In this document: one piece after another, positions 27,411 through 37,112 of the stretch
Layout of the letters: each line of letters begins with the position of its first letter
Position numbering within the stretch: the first letter of the stretch is position 1
NCBI RefSeq assembly: GCF_000960995.1
Contig: NZ_CP009435.1
Span: 1,674,001-1,738,000, forward strand
DNA: 64,000 nt
Origin: Burkholderia glumae LMG 2196 = ATCC 33617
GTDB taxonomy: Bacteria; Pseudomonadota; Gammaproteobacteria; Burkholderiales; Burkholderiaceae
Direction: 5' to 3'
Translations under genes and position numbers: made by a program
Notes under the pieces: generated by a model
What the model saw: only the letters and a program-made list of their open reading frames with translations
Told to the model about the DNA's origin: nothing
Databases searched by the model: none

Positions 27411-28094
27411 TCAGCGGCCGACGCCGCCCTTGACGAAGGATTCCTTGCGCCCGCGCATCGTCTCGATGCGCGTCATCAGCAAGGCAAGATCGTCTGGCGA
27501 GTCGAGCGGATTCAGGTGTTCCGCCGCGACGGTGAGGACCGGCGTGCGGTCGTAGTGATAGAAGAATTCGTTGTAGGCGTCGCACAGCGCGCGCAGGTAG
27601 GCGTCGCCGATCTGCAGTTCCGCTGCGATGCCGCGTTTCTGGATCCGCGCGTACAGCACCTCGGGGCTCGCCTGCAGGTAGACCACCAGGTCGGGCGCGG
27701 GCGCGGGCGCGTCGATGCGCTCGGCCAGCGTGCGGTAGAGCTGCCATTCGTCGTCGGCGAGCGTCAGGCGCGCGAAGATCTCGCTCTTCTGCGGCATGAA
27801 ATCGGCCACCAGCGCGGCGCCGGCGGCCTGCGCGGCGGCGATCCCGCCGGTCTGGCGCGCGCGCTGCAGCGCGAACGCGAGCTGCGCCGGCAGCGCGTAG
27901 CGTGCGCCCTCGCGGTAGAAGCGTTCGAGAAACGGATTGTCCTGCGGGCGTTCGAAGAGCGTGTCCATGCCCCAGCGCTCGGCCAGCAGCGTGGCTAGCG
28001 AGGTCTTGCCGACGCCGATCGGCCCCTCGATCGCGAGGTAGCGGTGGGGCGGGCGCGGGTCGGGCGGCGTGACGGTCAGCGGCGTCGCGTTCAT
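27411..28094 (-). CDS. Deoxynucleoside kinase family protein
   Basis: 227 residues. The P-loop [11 protein letters not shown] lies near the N-terminus. [13 protein letters not shown], the ARxxxQ-type helix LQRARQTGG and a C-terminal lid with YARIQKRG are typical of the deoxyadenosine/deoxyguanosine kinase family, which salvages deoxynucleosides. The substrate cannot be assigned from sequence. The ATG at 28094 overlaps the folK stop as ATGA, showing translational coupling. The folK-kinase-panB order links it by position to folate and pantothenate genes, although its reaction is unrelated. Confidence 0.88.
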   Translation of the reverse strand: MNATPLTVTPPDPRPPHRYLAIEGPIGVGKTSLATLLAERWGMDTLFERPQDNPFLERFYREGARYALPAQLAFALQRARQTGGIAAAQAAGAALVADFMPQKSEIFARLTLADDEWQLYRTLAERIDAPAPAPDLVVYLQASPEVLYARIQKRGIAAELQIGDAYLRALCDAYNEFFYHYDRTPVLTVAAEHLNPLDSPDDLALLMTRIETMRGRKESFVKGGVGR

Positions 28095-28624
28095 CGGCAG
28101 CGGCGCGACTCGTTCGCGCTCTTCATCGCCAGCAGGCACTGGCAGGTCTGCACCTTCTCGATGCGCTGGTCGGCCACCGCGGCGAGGAACGCCTGGGCGG
28201 CGCCCCGCGAGGGAATCATGAGCGCCGGATCGAGTTCGAGCAGCGGCACCAGCACGAACGCGCGCGCGGTCAGGCGCGGGTGCGGCACGACCAGATCGGG
28301 CTCGTCGATCAGATGGTCGCCGTACAGCAGGATGTCGATGTCGAGCGTACGCGGCGCATTGGGGAACGGCCGCTCGCGGCCGAAATGGTGCTCGATCTGC
28401 TGGCAGAGCCGGAGCAATTCACGGGCCGGCAAACGCGTGTCGACCTTGACGGCGCAGTTGTAGTAGTCGTCGCCGCCGGCATCCACGGGGGCCGTCCGGT
28501 ACAGGCTCGACTTGCCGATCACGGTGATCGACGTGCATTGCTGCGCGAGGCAGACCACCGCGTCCTTCAACGCCTGGCGCGCATCGCCGAGATTCGCGCC
28601 CAGCCCGAGATAAGCAACCGTCAT
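28091..28624 (-). CDS. folK: 2-amino-4-hydroxy-6-hydroxymethyldihydropteridine pyrophosphokinase
   Basis: 177 residues. It transfers pyrophosphate from ATP to the pterin in folate synthesis. Signatures are AYLGLGANLGD at the start, YRTAPVDAGGDDYYNCAVKVDT, and the pterin/metal segment ERPFPNAPRTLDIDILLYGD followed by VPHPRLTARAFVLVPLLEL. The start at 28624 (MTVAYLG) is preferred over an ATG three codons upstream because it matches the family N-terminus. It lies 29 bases after pcnB and its stop overlaps the next start. Confidence 0.96.
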   Translation of the reverse strand: MTVAYLGLGANLGDARQALKDAVVCLAQQCTSITVIGKSSLYRTAPVDAGGDDYYNCAVKVDTRLPARELLRLCQQIEHHFGRERPFPNAPRTLDIDILLYGDHLIDEPDLVVPHPRLTARAFVLVPLLELDPALMIPSRGAAQAFLAAVADQRIEKVQTCQCLLAMKSANESRRCR

Positions 28625-28653
28625 GGCATCCACATCCTACGTCGTTCGACGGC

Positions 28654-30231
28654 TCAGTCCTGCGCGTCCTGGGCGTCGGCCTGTTGCACGGTGCCGTCGG
28701 CCGGCCTGCGGTTGCGCGCGCCGCCGCGGCGGCGGCGCTTGCGCGGTGCCGCCGGATCGCGCGGGGCGCCGTTCGTGAGCAAGGCCTCGCGAGCCGCGGC
28801 ATCGCCGTCGATGAAATCCGTCCACCATTGCGCCACGGCCGGGTCCAGCTCGCCCGACTCGCAGCGCAGGAGGAGGAAATCATACCCCGCTCTAAACCTT
28901 TGGTGTTCCAGCAGCCTCATGGCGCTGCGGCCCGAGCGTTTCTCGAGGCGCAGCTGCAGCCCCCAGATCTCGCGCATGTCGGCCGAGTAGCGCTTGTGGA
29001 TCGCGAGCTTCTCGGTCTGCATCTCGAGCACGTCGTCCATCGCGCGCTGCAGCGCCGGCACCGGGAACTCGCCGTTCGCGACGTTCTGGTTCCAGCGCTG
29101 GCGCATGTCGTGCCAGAGCAGCGTCGCGAACAAAAAGCCCGGCGACACGGACTTGCCGGCGCGCACGCGCGCGTCGGTGTTGTTGAGCGCGAGCGTGATG
29201 AACTTCTCGCCCTGCGGCTGCTCCAGCACCACGTCGAGCAGCGGCAGCAGCCCATGGTGCAGGCCCTCGCTGCGCAACTGCCTGAGGCAGGCGAGCGCAT
29301 GGCCCGAGAGCAGCAGCTTCAGCATCTCGTCGAACAGGCGCGCGGCGGGCACGTTGTTGATCAGATCGGCGAGCGGCTGGATCGGCTCGCGCGTGTGCGG
29401 CTCGATGTCGAAGCCGAGCTTGGCCGCGAAGCGCACCACGCGCAGCATCCGCACCGGATCCTCGCGGTAGCGCGTGGCCGGGTCGCCGATCATGCGCAAC
29501 AATCGTGCGCGCACGTCGGCCATGCCGTCGTGGTAGTCGAGCACGGTCTGGGTCGCCGGGTCGTAGTACATCGCGTTGATCGTGAAGTCGCGGCGCGCCG
29601 CGTCCTCGTGCTGCTCGCCCCAGACGTTGTCGCGCAGCACGCGCCCGCTCGCGTCCACCGCATGGGTGCGGCGGTCCAGCTCGTCGCGCTTCATGCGCCG
29701 CGGCGGGGCGGCGTCGGCGGGCGCCGACGCGGGCGCGTCGGCCGGCGCGTCCACCAGCGCGCGGAAGGTCGAGACCTCGATCAGCTCCTGGCCGAACTGC
29801 ACGTGGACGATCTGGAAACGCCGGCCGATCAGCCGGGCGCGGCGGAACAGGCGCTGCACCTCGGTGGGCGTCGCGTCGGTGGCGACGTCGAAATCCTTCG
29901 GGGCGATGCCGAGCAGCAGGTCGCGTACCGCGCCGCCGACGATGAACGCGCGGAAGCCGGCCTGCTGCAGCGTATCGGTCACGCGCACGGCGTTGCGCGA
30001 GATCAGCGACGGGTCGATGCCATGCACGGCGGCCGGCACGATGGTCGGCTCGGTGCGGCTCGCGGCGACCTTCGCGGCGTCGCGCGCGGCCTGTTTCTTG
30101 GCGGCTGCCACGGCGGCCGGCGAGGCGGCCGCGGGGCCGGTGGAGGGCGGGGCGGCATCGGCCGCGCCGGCGTTGTCGCGGGCGGCGGAATCGTCCTGCC
30201 CGAGCAGCTTGCGGATGAGTTTCTTGATCAC
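28654..30231 (-). CDS. pcnB: Poly(A) polymerase I
   Basis: 525 residues. It adds 3' poly(A) tails to RNA and promotes decay. The nucleotidyltransferase motif is GGAVRDLLLG (99-108) followed by the metal-binding DFDVATD (113-119). RRDFTINAMYYDP and GDPATRYREDPVRMLRVVRFAAKL follow, which set it apart from CCA-adding enzymes together with the long basic C-terminus ([14 protein letters not shown]). A GTG start at 30231 overlaps the stop of the HAD gene as GTGA, so translation is coupled. The Ala-rich residues 14-60 look disordered. Confidence 0.94.
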   Translation of the reverse strand: MIKKLIRKLLGQDDSAARDNAGAADAAPPSTGPAAASPAAVAAAKKQAARDAAKVAASRTEPTIVPAAVHGIDPSLISRNAVRVTDTLQQAGFRAFIVGGAVRDLLLGIAPKDFDVATDATPTEVQRLFRRARLIGRRFQIVHVQFGQELIEVSTFRALVDAPADAPASAPADAAPPRRMKRDELDRRTHAVDASGRVLRDNVWGEQHEDAARRDFTINAMYYDPATQTVLDYHDGMADVRARLLRMIGDPATRYREDPVRMLRVVRFAAKLGFDIEPHTREPIQPLADLINNVPAARLFDEMLKLLLSGHALACLRQLRSEGLHHGLLPLLDVVLEQPQGEKFITLALNNTDARVRAGKSVSPGFLFATLLWHDMRQRWNQNVANGEFPVPALQRAMDDVLEMQTEKLAIHKRYSADMREIWGLQLRLEKRSGRSAMRLLEHQRFRAGYDFLLLRCESGELDPAVAQWWTDFIDGDAAAREALLTNGAPRDPAAPRKRRRRGGARNRRPADGTVQQADAQDAQD

Positions 30232-30914
30232 GAGGGCTGGAAGAGATCGAGGACGCGCCAGCCGTGTTCGCGGGCATGCGCACGCAGCGTGTCGTCGGGG
30301 TTGGTCGCGACCGGATCGGTCACTTTCTCGAGCAACGGAATGTCGTTGTGCGAGTCGCTGTAGAAGTAGCTGCGCTCGAAATCGGCGAGGCGCTTGCCGA
30401 GCGAGGCGAGCCAGGCCTCGGTGCGCGCGATCTTGCCCTCGCGGAAGCTCGGCGTGCCGGTCGCGCGGCCCGTGAGCGCCGAGGCCGGATCGCCGTCGAC
30501 GGTTTCGACCTCGCAGGCGATCAGCGTCTCGACGCCGAACGCCTGCGCGATCGGGCGCGTCACGAATGCGTTGGTCGCGGTGACGATGCAGCAGAGGTCG
30601 CCCGCCTGCTGATGCTCGCGCACCAGCTCGCGCGCGGCGGGCAGCATCACGGGCCGGATCACCTCGCGCATGTACTGCTCGTGCCACGCGTCGAGCTGGG
30701 CGCGCGAATGCTGCGCGAGCGGCGCCAGCACGGCGGCCAGGTAGGCCTGGATGTCGAGCGTGCCGGCCTGGTAGTCGGCGTAGAAGCGATCGTTCTGACG
30801 CGTGTAGCTGTCCGCGTCGACGAGGCCGAGCTTGACGATGAAGCGGCTCCATTCGTGGTCGCTGTCGGTCGGGATCAAGGTGTGATCGAGGTCAAAGAGT
30901 GCCAGATTTGTCAT
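30228..30914 (-). CDS. HAD-superfamily phosphatase, HAD-IB/SerB-like
   Basis: 228 residues. The nucleophile motif is LALFDLDHTLIPTDSDHEW (Asp8/Asp10), with a helical cap. Motif II is CCIVTATNAFVT, and motifs III/IV contain Lys and YFYSDSHNDIPLLE. This pattern is that of HAD-IB phosphatases such as phosphoserine phosphatase-like or histidinol-phosphatase-like proteins. The substrate is not clear. It starts 21 bases after hda and overlaps pcnB by four bases. Confidence 0.87.
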   Translation of the reverse strand: MTNLALFDLDHTLIPTDSDHEWSRFIVKLGLVDADSYTRQNDRFYADYQAGTLDIQAYLAAVLAPLAQHSRAQLDAWHEQYMREVIRPVMLPAARELVREHQQAGDLCCIVTATNAFVTRPIAQAFGVETLIACEVETVDGDPASALTGRATGTPSFREGKIARTEAWLASLGKRLADFERSYFYSDSHNDIPLLEKVTDPVATNPDDTLRAHAREHGWRVLDLFQPS

Positions 30915-30935
30915 GGAGGGGCATTTTACTTGAAG

Positions 30936-31661
30936 CTACTTGATCCGGCCGGAAGCATCCGCCTCGCGCTCCAGCGCCGTCAGCAGCGCGCGCAGGAGCG
31001 GCAGCGTGACCGCGCGTTTCTGCTCGAGCGAGAAGCGGTCGAGCGCGTCGAGCAGCGCCATCAGGCTCGGCATGTCGCGCCGGTAGTGCGTGAGCAGGTA
31101 GGCGGGCACATCGTCGGCGATCGCGATGCCGCGCGCCTTGGCGGCCTGCTTGAAGACGACGGCCTTGTCGGCGTCCGACAGCGGCGCGAGGTGGAACACC
31201 AAGCCCCAGCCGAGCCGCGTGCGCAGGTCCTCGCGCACGTCGAGCGCGAGCGGCGCGGCCGGGCCGGCGCCGACGAACGCGCTCGACGGATGCGCGCGCA
31301 CCTCGTTGAACAGGTTGAAGAGCGCGATCTGCTGGGTGTCGCTCATCGCGTCGATGTCGTCGACGGCGTACAGCGAGACGCGCGGATCGAACGCGATCGC
31401 GCCGAGCGGGCTTTGCGGCGTCAGGTAGCGCGCGCTGCCGTACGAGGTGTCGTGGACGAGCGCCTGCAGCAGGTGGCTGCGGCCGCTGCCGGCCTCGCCC
31501 CAGACGTAGAACGAGCGGTCGGCCACCGGGCCGGCGGCGAGCGCGAGATCGAGCCGGCGCAGCCGCGAGACGAGTTCGTCGTTCGGCCCGATGGTGAAGT
31601 TCTCGAACGTCGCGGGCGGCGGCGTGCCGAGGTCGAGCGTCAGTTGACGGGTGGCGGTCAC
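30936..31661 (-). CDS. hda: DnaA regulatory inactivator Hda
   Basis: 241 residues of the DnaA-like AAA+ family. Hda with the loaded sliding clamp triggers ATP hydrolysis on DnaA after initiation. The N-terminus carries the clamp-binding motif QLTLDL at residues 6-11. GEAGSGRSHLLQAL is the P-loop region, LYAVDDIDAM the Walker B, and RLGWGLVFHLAPLSDADK the sensor region. The GTG start at 31661 is chosen because it puts the clamp motif at the very N-terminus, as in known Hda proteins. It is divergent from purM. Confidence 0.92.
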   Translation of the reverse strand: MTATRQLTLDLGTPPPATFENFTIGPNDELVSRLRRLDLALAAGPVADRSFYVWGEAGSGRSHLLQALVHDTSYGSARYLTPQSPLGAIAFDPRVSLYAVDDIDAMSDTQQIALFNLFNEVRAHPSSAFVGAGPAAPLALDVREDLRTRLGWGLVFHLAPLSDADKAVVFKQAAKARGIAIADDVPAYLLTHYRRDMPSLMALLDALDRFSLEQKRAVTLPLLRALLTALEREADASGRIK

Positions 31662-31900
31662 GGTGCGGATCGGATGAGGTCGGGCTCGCGCCGTGCGGCG
31701 ACCCGGCGCGAGGCGCCGCCGCGTTGCGCGCAGGCGCGGCGCGCCCGCATCGCATCCGCGCCGGCCGCGCGCGACCTGCGCGGCGGCGCGCCGCGCGCGG
31801 CGGCCGACCGGCGGGCCGGCGACGAAAACGGGGACGATTCGGACACGATGCGTTACCTGGAGAGATCGGCGCGGGGAATTCGGCCGGGCGTCCGGCTTCG

Positions 31901-31919
31901 GGTAAAATCGCATTTTACC
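31901..31919. promoter_or_regulatory. Perfect palindrome in the purM promoter region
   Basis: GGTAAAAT-CGC-ATTTTACC, with 8-base perfect arms, ends 19 bases before the purM ATG in otherwise GC-rich DNA. TAAAAT could serve as a -10 on either strand, so it may be the purM start region, a regulator site, or both. I do not recognise the regulator. Confidence 0.55.
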
Positions 31920-31938
31920 GACCTTCTCGCATTCCCCC

Positions 31939-32994
31939 ATGACTTCTCCGAAATCCGCTCCCGACGCCCAAGGTCTTTCCTACCGTGACGCGGGCGTCGA
32001 CATCGACGCGGGCGACGCGCTCGTCGACAAGATCAAGCCATTTGCCAAGAAAACGCTGCGCGACGGCGTGCTGGGCGGGATCGGCGGATTCGGCGCACTG
32101 TTCGAAGTGCCGAAGAAGTATCGGGAGCCGGTGCTGGTGTCGGGCACCGACGGCGTGGGCACCAAGCTCAAGCTCGCGTTCCACCTGAACCGCCACGACA
32201 CGGTCGGCCAGGATCTGGTGGCGATGAGCGTGAACGACATCCTCGTGCAGGGCGCCGAGCCGCTGTTCTTCCTCGACTACTTCGCCTGCGGCAAGCTCGA
32301 CGTCGAGACGGCGGCGACGGTGGTGAAGGGCATCGCGACCGGCTGCGAGCTGGCCGGCTGCGCGCTGATCGGCGGCGAGACGGCGGAAATGCCCGGCATG
32401 TATCCGGACGGCGAGTACGATCTGGCCGGCTTCGCGGTGGGTGCGGTCGAGAAGAGCCGGATCATCGACGGCAGCACCATCGCCGCGGGCGACGTGGTGC
32501 TGGGCCTCGCGTCGAGCGGCATCCACTCGAACGGCTTTTCGCTGGTGCGCAAGATCATCGAGCGCGCCAATCCCGATCTCGACGCCGCCTTCGACGGCCG
32601 CACGCTGGCCGACGCGCTGATCGCGCCGACCCGCATCTACGTGAAGCCGCTGCTCGCGCTGATGGCCAAGCTGCCCGTCAAGGGCATGGCGCACATCACG
32701 GGCGGCGGCCTCGTCGAGAACATCCCGCGCGTGCTGCGCGAGGGCCTGACGGCCGAACTGGACCAGACCGCCTGGACGCTGCCGCCGCTGTTCCAGTGGC
32801 TGCAGCAGCACGGCGGCGTGGCCGATGCGGAGATGCACCGCGTGTTCAATTGCGGGATCGGGATGGCCGTGATCGTCGCGGCGGCCGATGCCGACGCGGC
32901 CGTGGCGGAACTGAGCGCCGCCGGCGAGCAGGTCTGGAAGATCGGCAAGGTGCGCGCCACGCGCGAGGGCGAGGCGCAGACCGTGGTGGTCTGA
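31939..32994 (+). CDS. purM: Phosphoribosylformylglycinamidine cyclo-ligase (AIR synthetase)
   Basis: 351 residues. It closes the imidazole ring in purine synthesis using ATP. Family segments are [69 protein letters not shown] and the C-terminal [13 protein letters not shown]. The ATG at 31939 follows an unusual palindromic promoter region. It is a single-gene unit closed by a strong terminator at 33049-33071. Confidence 0.97.
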   Translation: MTSPKSAPDAQGLSYRDAGVDIDAGDALVDKIKPFAKKTLRDGVLGGIGGFGALFEVPKKYREPVLVSGTDGVGTKLKLAFHLNRHDTVGQDLVAMSVNDILVQGAEPLFFLDYFACGKLDVETAATVVKGIATGCELAGCALIGGETAEMPGMYPDGEYDLAGFAVGAVEKSRIIDGSTIAAGDVVLGLASSGIHSNGFSLVRKIIERANPDLDAAFDGRTLADALIAPTRIYVKPLLALMAKLPVKGMAHITGGGLVENIPRVLREGLTAELDQTAWTLPPLFQWLQQHGGVADAEMHRVFNCGIGMAVIVAAADADAAVAELSAAGEQVWKIGKVRATREGEAQTVVV

Positions 32995-33048
32995 GGCTGG
33001 CGCAGCAGGAGGATCGGTGGCACGGCGCTCGTGCCGTGCAGCAGGAAG

Positions 33049-33071
33049 GGCCGCGGAGCGCGGCCTTTTTT
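33049..33071 (+). terminator. Intrinsic terminator of purM
   Basis: GGCCGCG-GAG-CGCGGCC followed by six T residues, 55 bases after the purM stop: a classic short GC stem with a T-run. It lies in the gap where purM and miaA converge and acts on the plus strand. Confidence 0.88.
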
Positions 33072-33091
33072 GTTGCCTGGCGCGGACGCGT

Positions 33092-34060
33092 TCAGGGCGC
33101 CGCGTCGAGCACGCGCTCAAGCGCGGCCACGGCGCGCCGCGGCGCGTCATCGGCGCAGCAGTCCACCACGATGCGCTCCGGCATCGAGCGCAGCCAGGTC
33201 AGCTGCCGCTTGCAGAGCTGGCGCGTGGCGAATATGCCCTTGTCGCGCATCGTGGCGTGGTCGGTGGCGCCGTCGAGATATTCCCAGGCCTGCCGGTAGC
33301 CCACGCAGCGCATCGACGGCAGGCCCAGATGCAGGTCGCCGCGCCCGCGCAGCCGTTCCACCTCGTCGACGAAGCCGGCCGCGAGCATCGCGTCGAAGCG
33401 CACCGCGATCCGCGCATGCAGCACGGCGCGCTCGGACGGCTCCAGCGCCACCGGCACGAAGCGGTAGCGGGCCGCCTCGTCGCAGGCTGGCGGCGGTGCG
33501 GCGAGCAGCGCCGACATGGGCCGGCCGCTCAGTTCGAGGATTTCGAGCGCACGCTGGATGCGCTGCGCGTCGTTCGGCGCCAGCCGCGCGGCGGTTTCCG
33601 GGTCGGCCCGTGCGAGCCGCGCATGCAGCGCCGGCCAGCCGTCGCGCGCGGCGTCGGCGTCGAGCCGCGCGCGCACCTGCGGATCGGCGGCCGGTAGCGC
33701 ATTGAGCCCCTGCGTCAGCGCCTTGTAGTACAGCATGGTCCCGCCCGCCAGCAGCGGCGTGTGTCCGCGCGCGAGGATCTCGCCCAGCAGGCGCAGCGTG
33801 TCGGCGCGGAACTCGGCGGCCGAATAGGCCTCGCGCGGGTCGCGGATGTCGATCAGATGATGCGCCACGCGCTCGCGTTCGGCGCGCTCCGGCTTCGCGG
33901 TGCCGATATCCATCTCGCGATAGACGAGCGCCGAATCGACGCTGACGATCTCCACCGGCCGCCGCTCGGCCAGCGCCAGCGCCGCGGCGGTCTTGCCCGA
34001 GGCGGTGGGGCCGAGCAGGCAGGCGACGGTGACGCGGGGCGATTCGGGTGCGCCGCTCAT
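33092..34060 (-). CDS. miaA: tRNA dimethylallyltransferase
   Basis: 322 residues. It attaches a dimethylallyl group to A37 of tRNAs reading codons that start with U. The P-loop is [56 protein letters not shown] and [10 protein letters not shown] follow, and the C-terminal [13 protein letters not shown] and [14 protein letters not shown] segments are typical. The start at 34060 overlaps the mutL stop as ATGA, so miaA is translationally coupled to mutL, the same order as in E. coli. Confidence 0.96.
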   Translation of the reverse strand: MSGAPESPRVTVACLLGPTASGKTAAALALAERRPVEIVSVDSALVYREMDIGTAKPERAERERVAHHLIDIRDPREAYSAAEFRADTLRLLGEILARGHTPLLAGGTMLYYKALTQGLNALPAADPQVRARLDADAARDGWPALHARLARADPETAARLAPNDAQRIQRALEILELSGRPMSALLAAPPPACDEAARYRFVPVALEPSERAVLHARIAVRFDAMLAAGFVDEVERLRGRGDLHLGLPSMRCVGYRQAWEYLDGATDHATMRDKGIFATRQLCKRQLTWLRSMPERIVVDCCADDAPRRAVAALERVLDAAP

Positions 34061-36168
34061 TGGCCGCGCATGAACAGGCGGTCGAGATCGCCGAGCGTGA
34101 GCTGGTACCAGGTCGGCCGGCCGTGGTTGCACTGGTCGGCGCGCTCGGTGGCCTCCATCTGGCGCAGCAGCGCGTTCATCTCGTCGAGCGTCAGGCGCCG
34201 GTTGGCACGCACCGCATGATGGCAGGCCAGCGTGCCGAGCAGTTCGTGCTGGCGCTCGGTCAGCACGCGCGAGCCGCCGAATTCGTGCAGGTCGGCCAGC
34301 ACCGCTCGCGCCAGCGTCGGCAGGTCGGCATCGCGCAGCAGTGCGGGCACCGCGCGGATCGCGAGGGTGGTGGGCGAGAGCGTGGCCAGGTCGAAGCCGA
34401 GCGCGTCGAGCGTCTCGCGTTCCTCCTCGGCGGTACCGATCTCGACCGGCGTGGCCGCCATCGTCACCGGCAGCAGCAGCGACTGCACCGCGATCGCGCG
34501 GTTCGCGAGCGCGGTCTTGAACTGCTCGTAGAGGATGCGTTCGTGCGCGGCGTGCATGTCGACGATCACGAGGCCCTGCGCGTTCTGCGCGAGCACGTAG
34601 ATGCCGTGGACCTGGCCGAGCGCGAAGCCGAGCGGCTGCGCGTCGTGCCCGGCGTCGGCCGGCAGCGTGCCGGGTGTGGCGCCGAACGGCGCCGGCTCGG
34701 CCGTGCCGGTCGCTTCGCCGCCGGCTGCCTTGCGCCCGAACAACGCGTCGTAGAGCGCCAGCGGCTGCGCGACCGGCAGCGTGCCCTGCGTCATGCGTGA
34801 CTGGCGCGTCCAGGTGTTGCCCGCGCCCGAGCGCGCCGCACCGCCGCCACCGAATCCACCGCTGCTGCTGCTGCCGGCGGCCGAGCCGAAGCCGCCCGAG
34901 GCGCGGCCGAAGCCGCCCGCCGGGCCCGAGGACGTCGCGCTGCCGGCGCCATCGGCCAAGCCGGAGCCGCTCACGCCGTCGGCGCGTGCCGCGTGGTCGC
35001 CGGCTTGGCCGGCGGACCCGGCCGGGGCACGTTCTGGCGCGGCGCTCTCGCCGGCCGGTGCCAGATGCGCGGCGTGGCCGCCCGCCGTGGTCCCGGGCGA
35101 GGCCCCCGCGTGCCGCGCGAGCGCGCGCTGCACCGCGTGGAACACGTACTGGTGGATCGAGCGTGAATCGCGAAACCGCACCTCGATCTTCGACGGATGG
35201 ACGTTCACGTCGACGGCCTCGGGCGGCAGGTCGAGAAACAGCACGTAGGACGGGTAGCGGTCGCCGTGCAGCACGTCCTCGTAGGCGGCGCGCACCGCGT
35301 GCGTGAGCAGCTTGTCGCGCACGAAGCGGCCGTTGACGAAGAAGTATTGCTGGTCGGCGCGGCCGCGGCTCGCGGTGGGCAGGCCCGCGCAGCCGTACAC
35401 GGCGAGCGGCCCGGCCTGCTCGTCGAGCGGCAGGTGCGCGGTGGCGAAGCCCTCGCCGAGGATCTTCGCGACGCGCACGGCCGGCTCGCTCGCGTTCCAG
35501 TGCTCGACGGCCCGGCCGTTGTGCAGCACCGAGATCGCCACGTCGGGGCGTGCCAGCGCCACGCGGCGGATCATCTCGAGGCAGTGGCCGAATTCGGTCT
35601 GCTCGCTCTTCAGGAACTTGCGGCGCGCAGGCGTGTTGAAGTACAGCTCGCGCACCTCGATGGTGGTGCCGCGCGTGCCGGCCGCGGGCGACAGCGCGCC
35701 GGTGTCGGCGTCGATGCGCGTGGCGTGCGGCGCCTGCTCGGTGCGGCTCGTGATCGCCAGCTCGGAGACCGAGGCGATCGAGGCCAGCGCCTCGCCGCGA
35801 AAGCCGAGCGTGGCTACCGACTCGAGCTCGACGAGCGAGCGGATCTTGCTGGTGGCGTGGCGCATCAGCGCGAGCGGCAGCTCGTCGGCGGGGATGCCGC
35901 AGCCGTCGTCGGTGATCGAGATGCGCTTGACGCCGCCCTCGTCGAGTGCGATGCGCAGCGTGGTGGCGCCCGCGTCGAGCGCGTTCTCGAGCAACTCCTT
36001 GACGACGGATGCCGGGCGCTCGACCACCTCGCCGGCCGCGATCTGGCTGATCAACTGGTCGGGCAGCGGCTGGATCGCGCGCAGCGGGCGCGGGCCGGCC
36101 GCGGGGACGGCGGCGCTCGCGGCGGCGTCGGCACCGGTGGAATCGGTGGAATCGGTAAATTCGGACAT
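34057..36168 (-). CDS. mutL: DNA mismatch repair protein MutL
   Basis: 703 residues. MutL links MutS to the downstream repair steps. The GHKL ATPase motifs are present: [40 protein letters not shown] and [21 protein letters not shown]. Residues about 365-480 are an unusually long Gly/Ser/Ala-rich linker. The C-terminal dimerisation domain (about 510-700) carries [15 protein letters not shown] sequence and ends [22 protein letters not shown] see no DQHAxxE endonuclease motif: the position reads DMHAAHERI, which is the non-endonuclease-like variant, so cleavage may depend on another protein. The ATG at 36168 lies only six bases after a TATAAT. Confidence 0.95.
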   Translation of the reverse strand: MSEFTDSTDSTGADAAASAAVPAAGPRPLRAIQPLPDQLISQIAAGEVVERPASVVKELLENALDAGATTLRIALDEGGVKRISITDDGCGIPADELPLALMRHATSKIRSLVELESVATLGFRGEALASIASVSELAITSRTEQAPHATRIDADTGALSPAAGTRGTTIEVRELYFNTPARRKFLKSEQTEFGHCLEMIRRVALARPDVAISVLHNGRAVEHWNASEPAVRVAKILGEGFATAHLPLDEQAGPLAVYGCAGLPTASRGRADQQYFFVNGRFVRDKLLTHAVRAAYEDVLHGDRYPSYVLFLDLPPEAVDVNVHPSKIEVRFRDSRSIHQYVFHAVQRALARHAGASPGTTAGGHAAHLAPAGESAAPERAPAGSAGQAGDHAARADGVSGSGLADGAGSATSSGPAGGFGRASGGFGSAAGSSSSGGFGGGGAARSGAGNTWTRQSRMTQGTLPVAQPLALYDALFGRKAAGGEATGTAEPAPFGATPGTLPADAGHDAQPLGFALGQVHGIYVLAQNAQGLVIVDMHAAHERILYEQFKTALANRAIAVQSLLLPVTMAATPVEIGTAEEERETLDALGFDLATLSPTTLAIRAVPALLRDADLPTLARAVLADLHEFGGSRVLTERQHELLGTLACHHAVRANRRLTLDEMNALLRQMEATERADQCNHGRPTWYQLTLGDLDRLFMRGQ

Positions 36169-36174
36169 GCGGGA

Positions 36175-36180
36175 ATTATA
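36175..36180 (-). promoter_or_regulatory. -10 element directly before mutL
   Basis: The minus strand reads TATAAT then TCCCGC then the mutL ATG, so initiation would fall at or within a base or two of the start codon. No ribosome site lies upstream of the ATG. A good -35 is not visible, so the call is tentative. Confidence 0.4.
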
Positions 36181-36386
36181 ACGACGCCGCCGAGCCGGCA
36201 CCGGCGCCGGGCGCGGACACAATTTTTTTCAAGTGCATCCACGGGCGCCCGGGCTTCCTTCGGTATCATCTCGCCGGTTGCCCAGGCCCGGCCGGCGGCG
36301 CGCCTGTTCGGCTCGCCCGCCGGGCCGCCCCCCAGCCCGCGCGCTCGTCCCGCTCCCGCTCCTGTTCCCGAACCGAAGGAAACGTC

Positions 36387-37082
36387 TTGGATACGCTGCT
36401 TCACTTCGTCAATCTGGTCCTGCACATCGACGCGTTCCTCGGCAAGTTCATCCAGTATTACGGCGCCTGGGTGTATCTGGTGCTGTTCCTGATCGTGTTC
36501 TGCGAAACCGGGCTGGTGATCCTGCCGTTCCTGCCCGGCGATTCGCTGCTGTTCATCGCGGGCGCGTTCGCCGCGTCGGGCGAGATGAGCCTGGCGGCGC
36601 TGATCGTGCTGCTGCTGGTGGCCGCCACCCTGGGCAACACGGTCAACTACCTGCTCGGCCGCGCGATCGGCCCGAAGGTGTTCGACACGCATGTGCCGGT
36701 GCTCGAGCGCTTCCTCGACCGCGCCGCGCTGCAGAAAACCCACGATTTCTACGAGCGTCACGGCGGCAAGACGCTGGTGCTGGCGCGCTTCATCCCGGTG
36801 GTACGCACCTTCGCGCCGTTCGTCGCCGGGGTCTCGGCGATGCGCTTGGCGCGCTTTCAGCTCTTCAACGTCGCCGGCGCGCTGGCCTGGGTGCTGCTGC
36901 TCACCCTGCTCGGCTATTTTTTCGGCAACATCCCGTTCATTCGCCAGTACCTGAACGTGATCGTGCTGGTGGGAGTCGGCGCGGCGGCCGTGCCGGTGGT
37001 GATCGGCGCGCTCTGGAAGCTGCTGCGCGGTCGGACCCGCCCGTCGCGGGGCGGCCCGAATACGCCGCGCGGGCGCGGCTGA
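36387..37082 (+). CDS. DedA family membrane protein
   Basis: 231 residues with several membrane segments: about 26-48 (AWVYLVLFLIVFCETGLVI), 60-90, 145-175 and 185-210. The family motif LPFLPGDSLLFIAGAFAASG and the conserved FLARFIPVVRTFAPFVAGVS-type segment (here VLARFIPVVRTFAPFVAG) identify DedA. These inner-membrane proteins move lipids or the undecaprenyl phosphate carrier. The start is a TTG at 36387 after an AAGGAA ribosome site. It is divergent from mutL and converges with the MscS gene. Confidence 0.93.
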   Translation: MDTLLHFVNLVLHIDAFLGKFIQYYGAWVYLVLFLIVFCETGLVILPFLPGDSLLFIAGAFAASGEMSLAALIVLLLVAATLGNTVNYLLGRAIGPKVFDTHVPVLERFLDRAALQKTHDFYERHGGKTLVLARFIPVVRTFAPFVAGVSAMRLARFQLFNVAGALAWVLLLTLLGYFFGNIPFIRQYLNVIVLVGVGAAAVPVVIGALWKLLRGRTRPSRGGPNTPRGRG

Positions 37083-37112
37083 GGCCCGTGCCGCCGCGGC
37101 GCGGTTCGCGCC

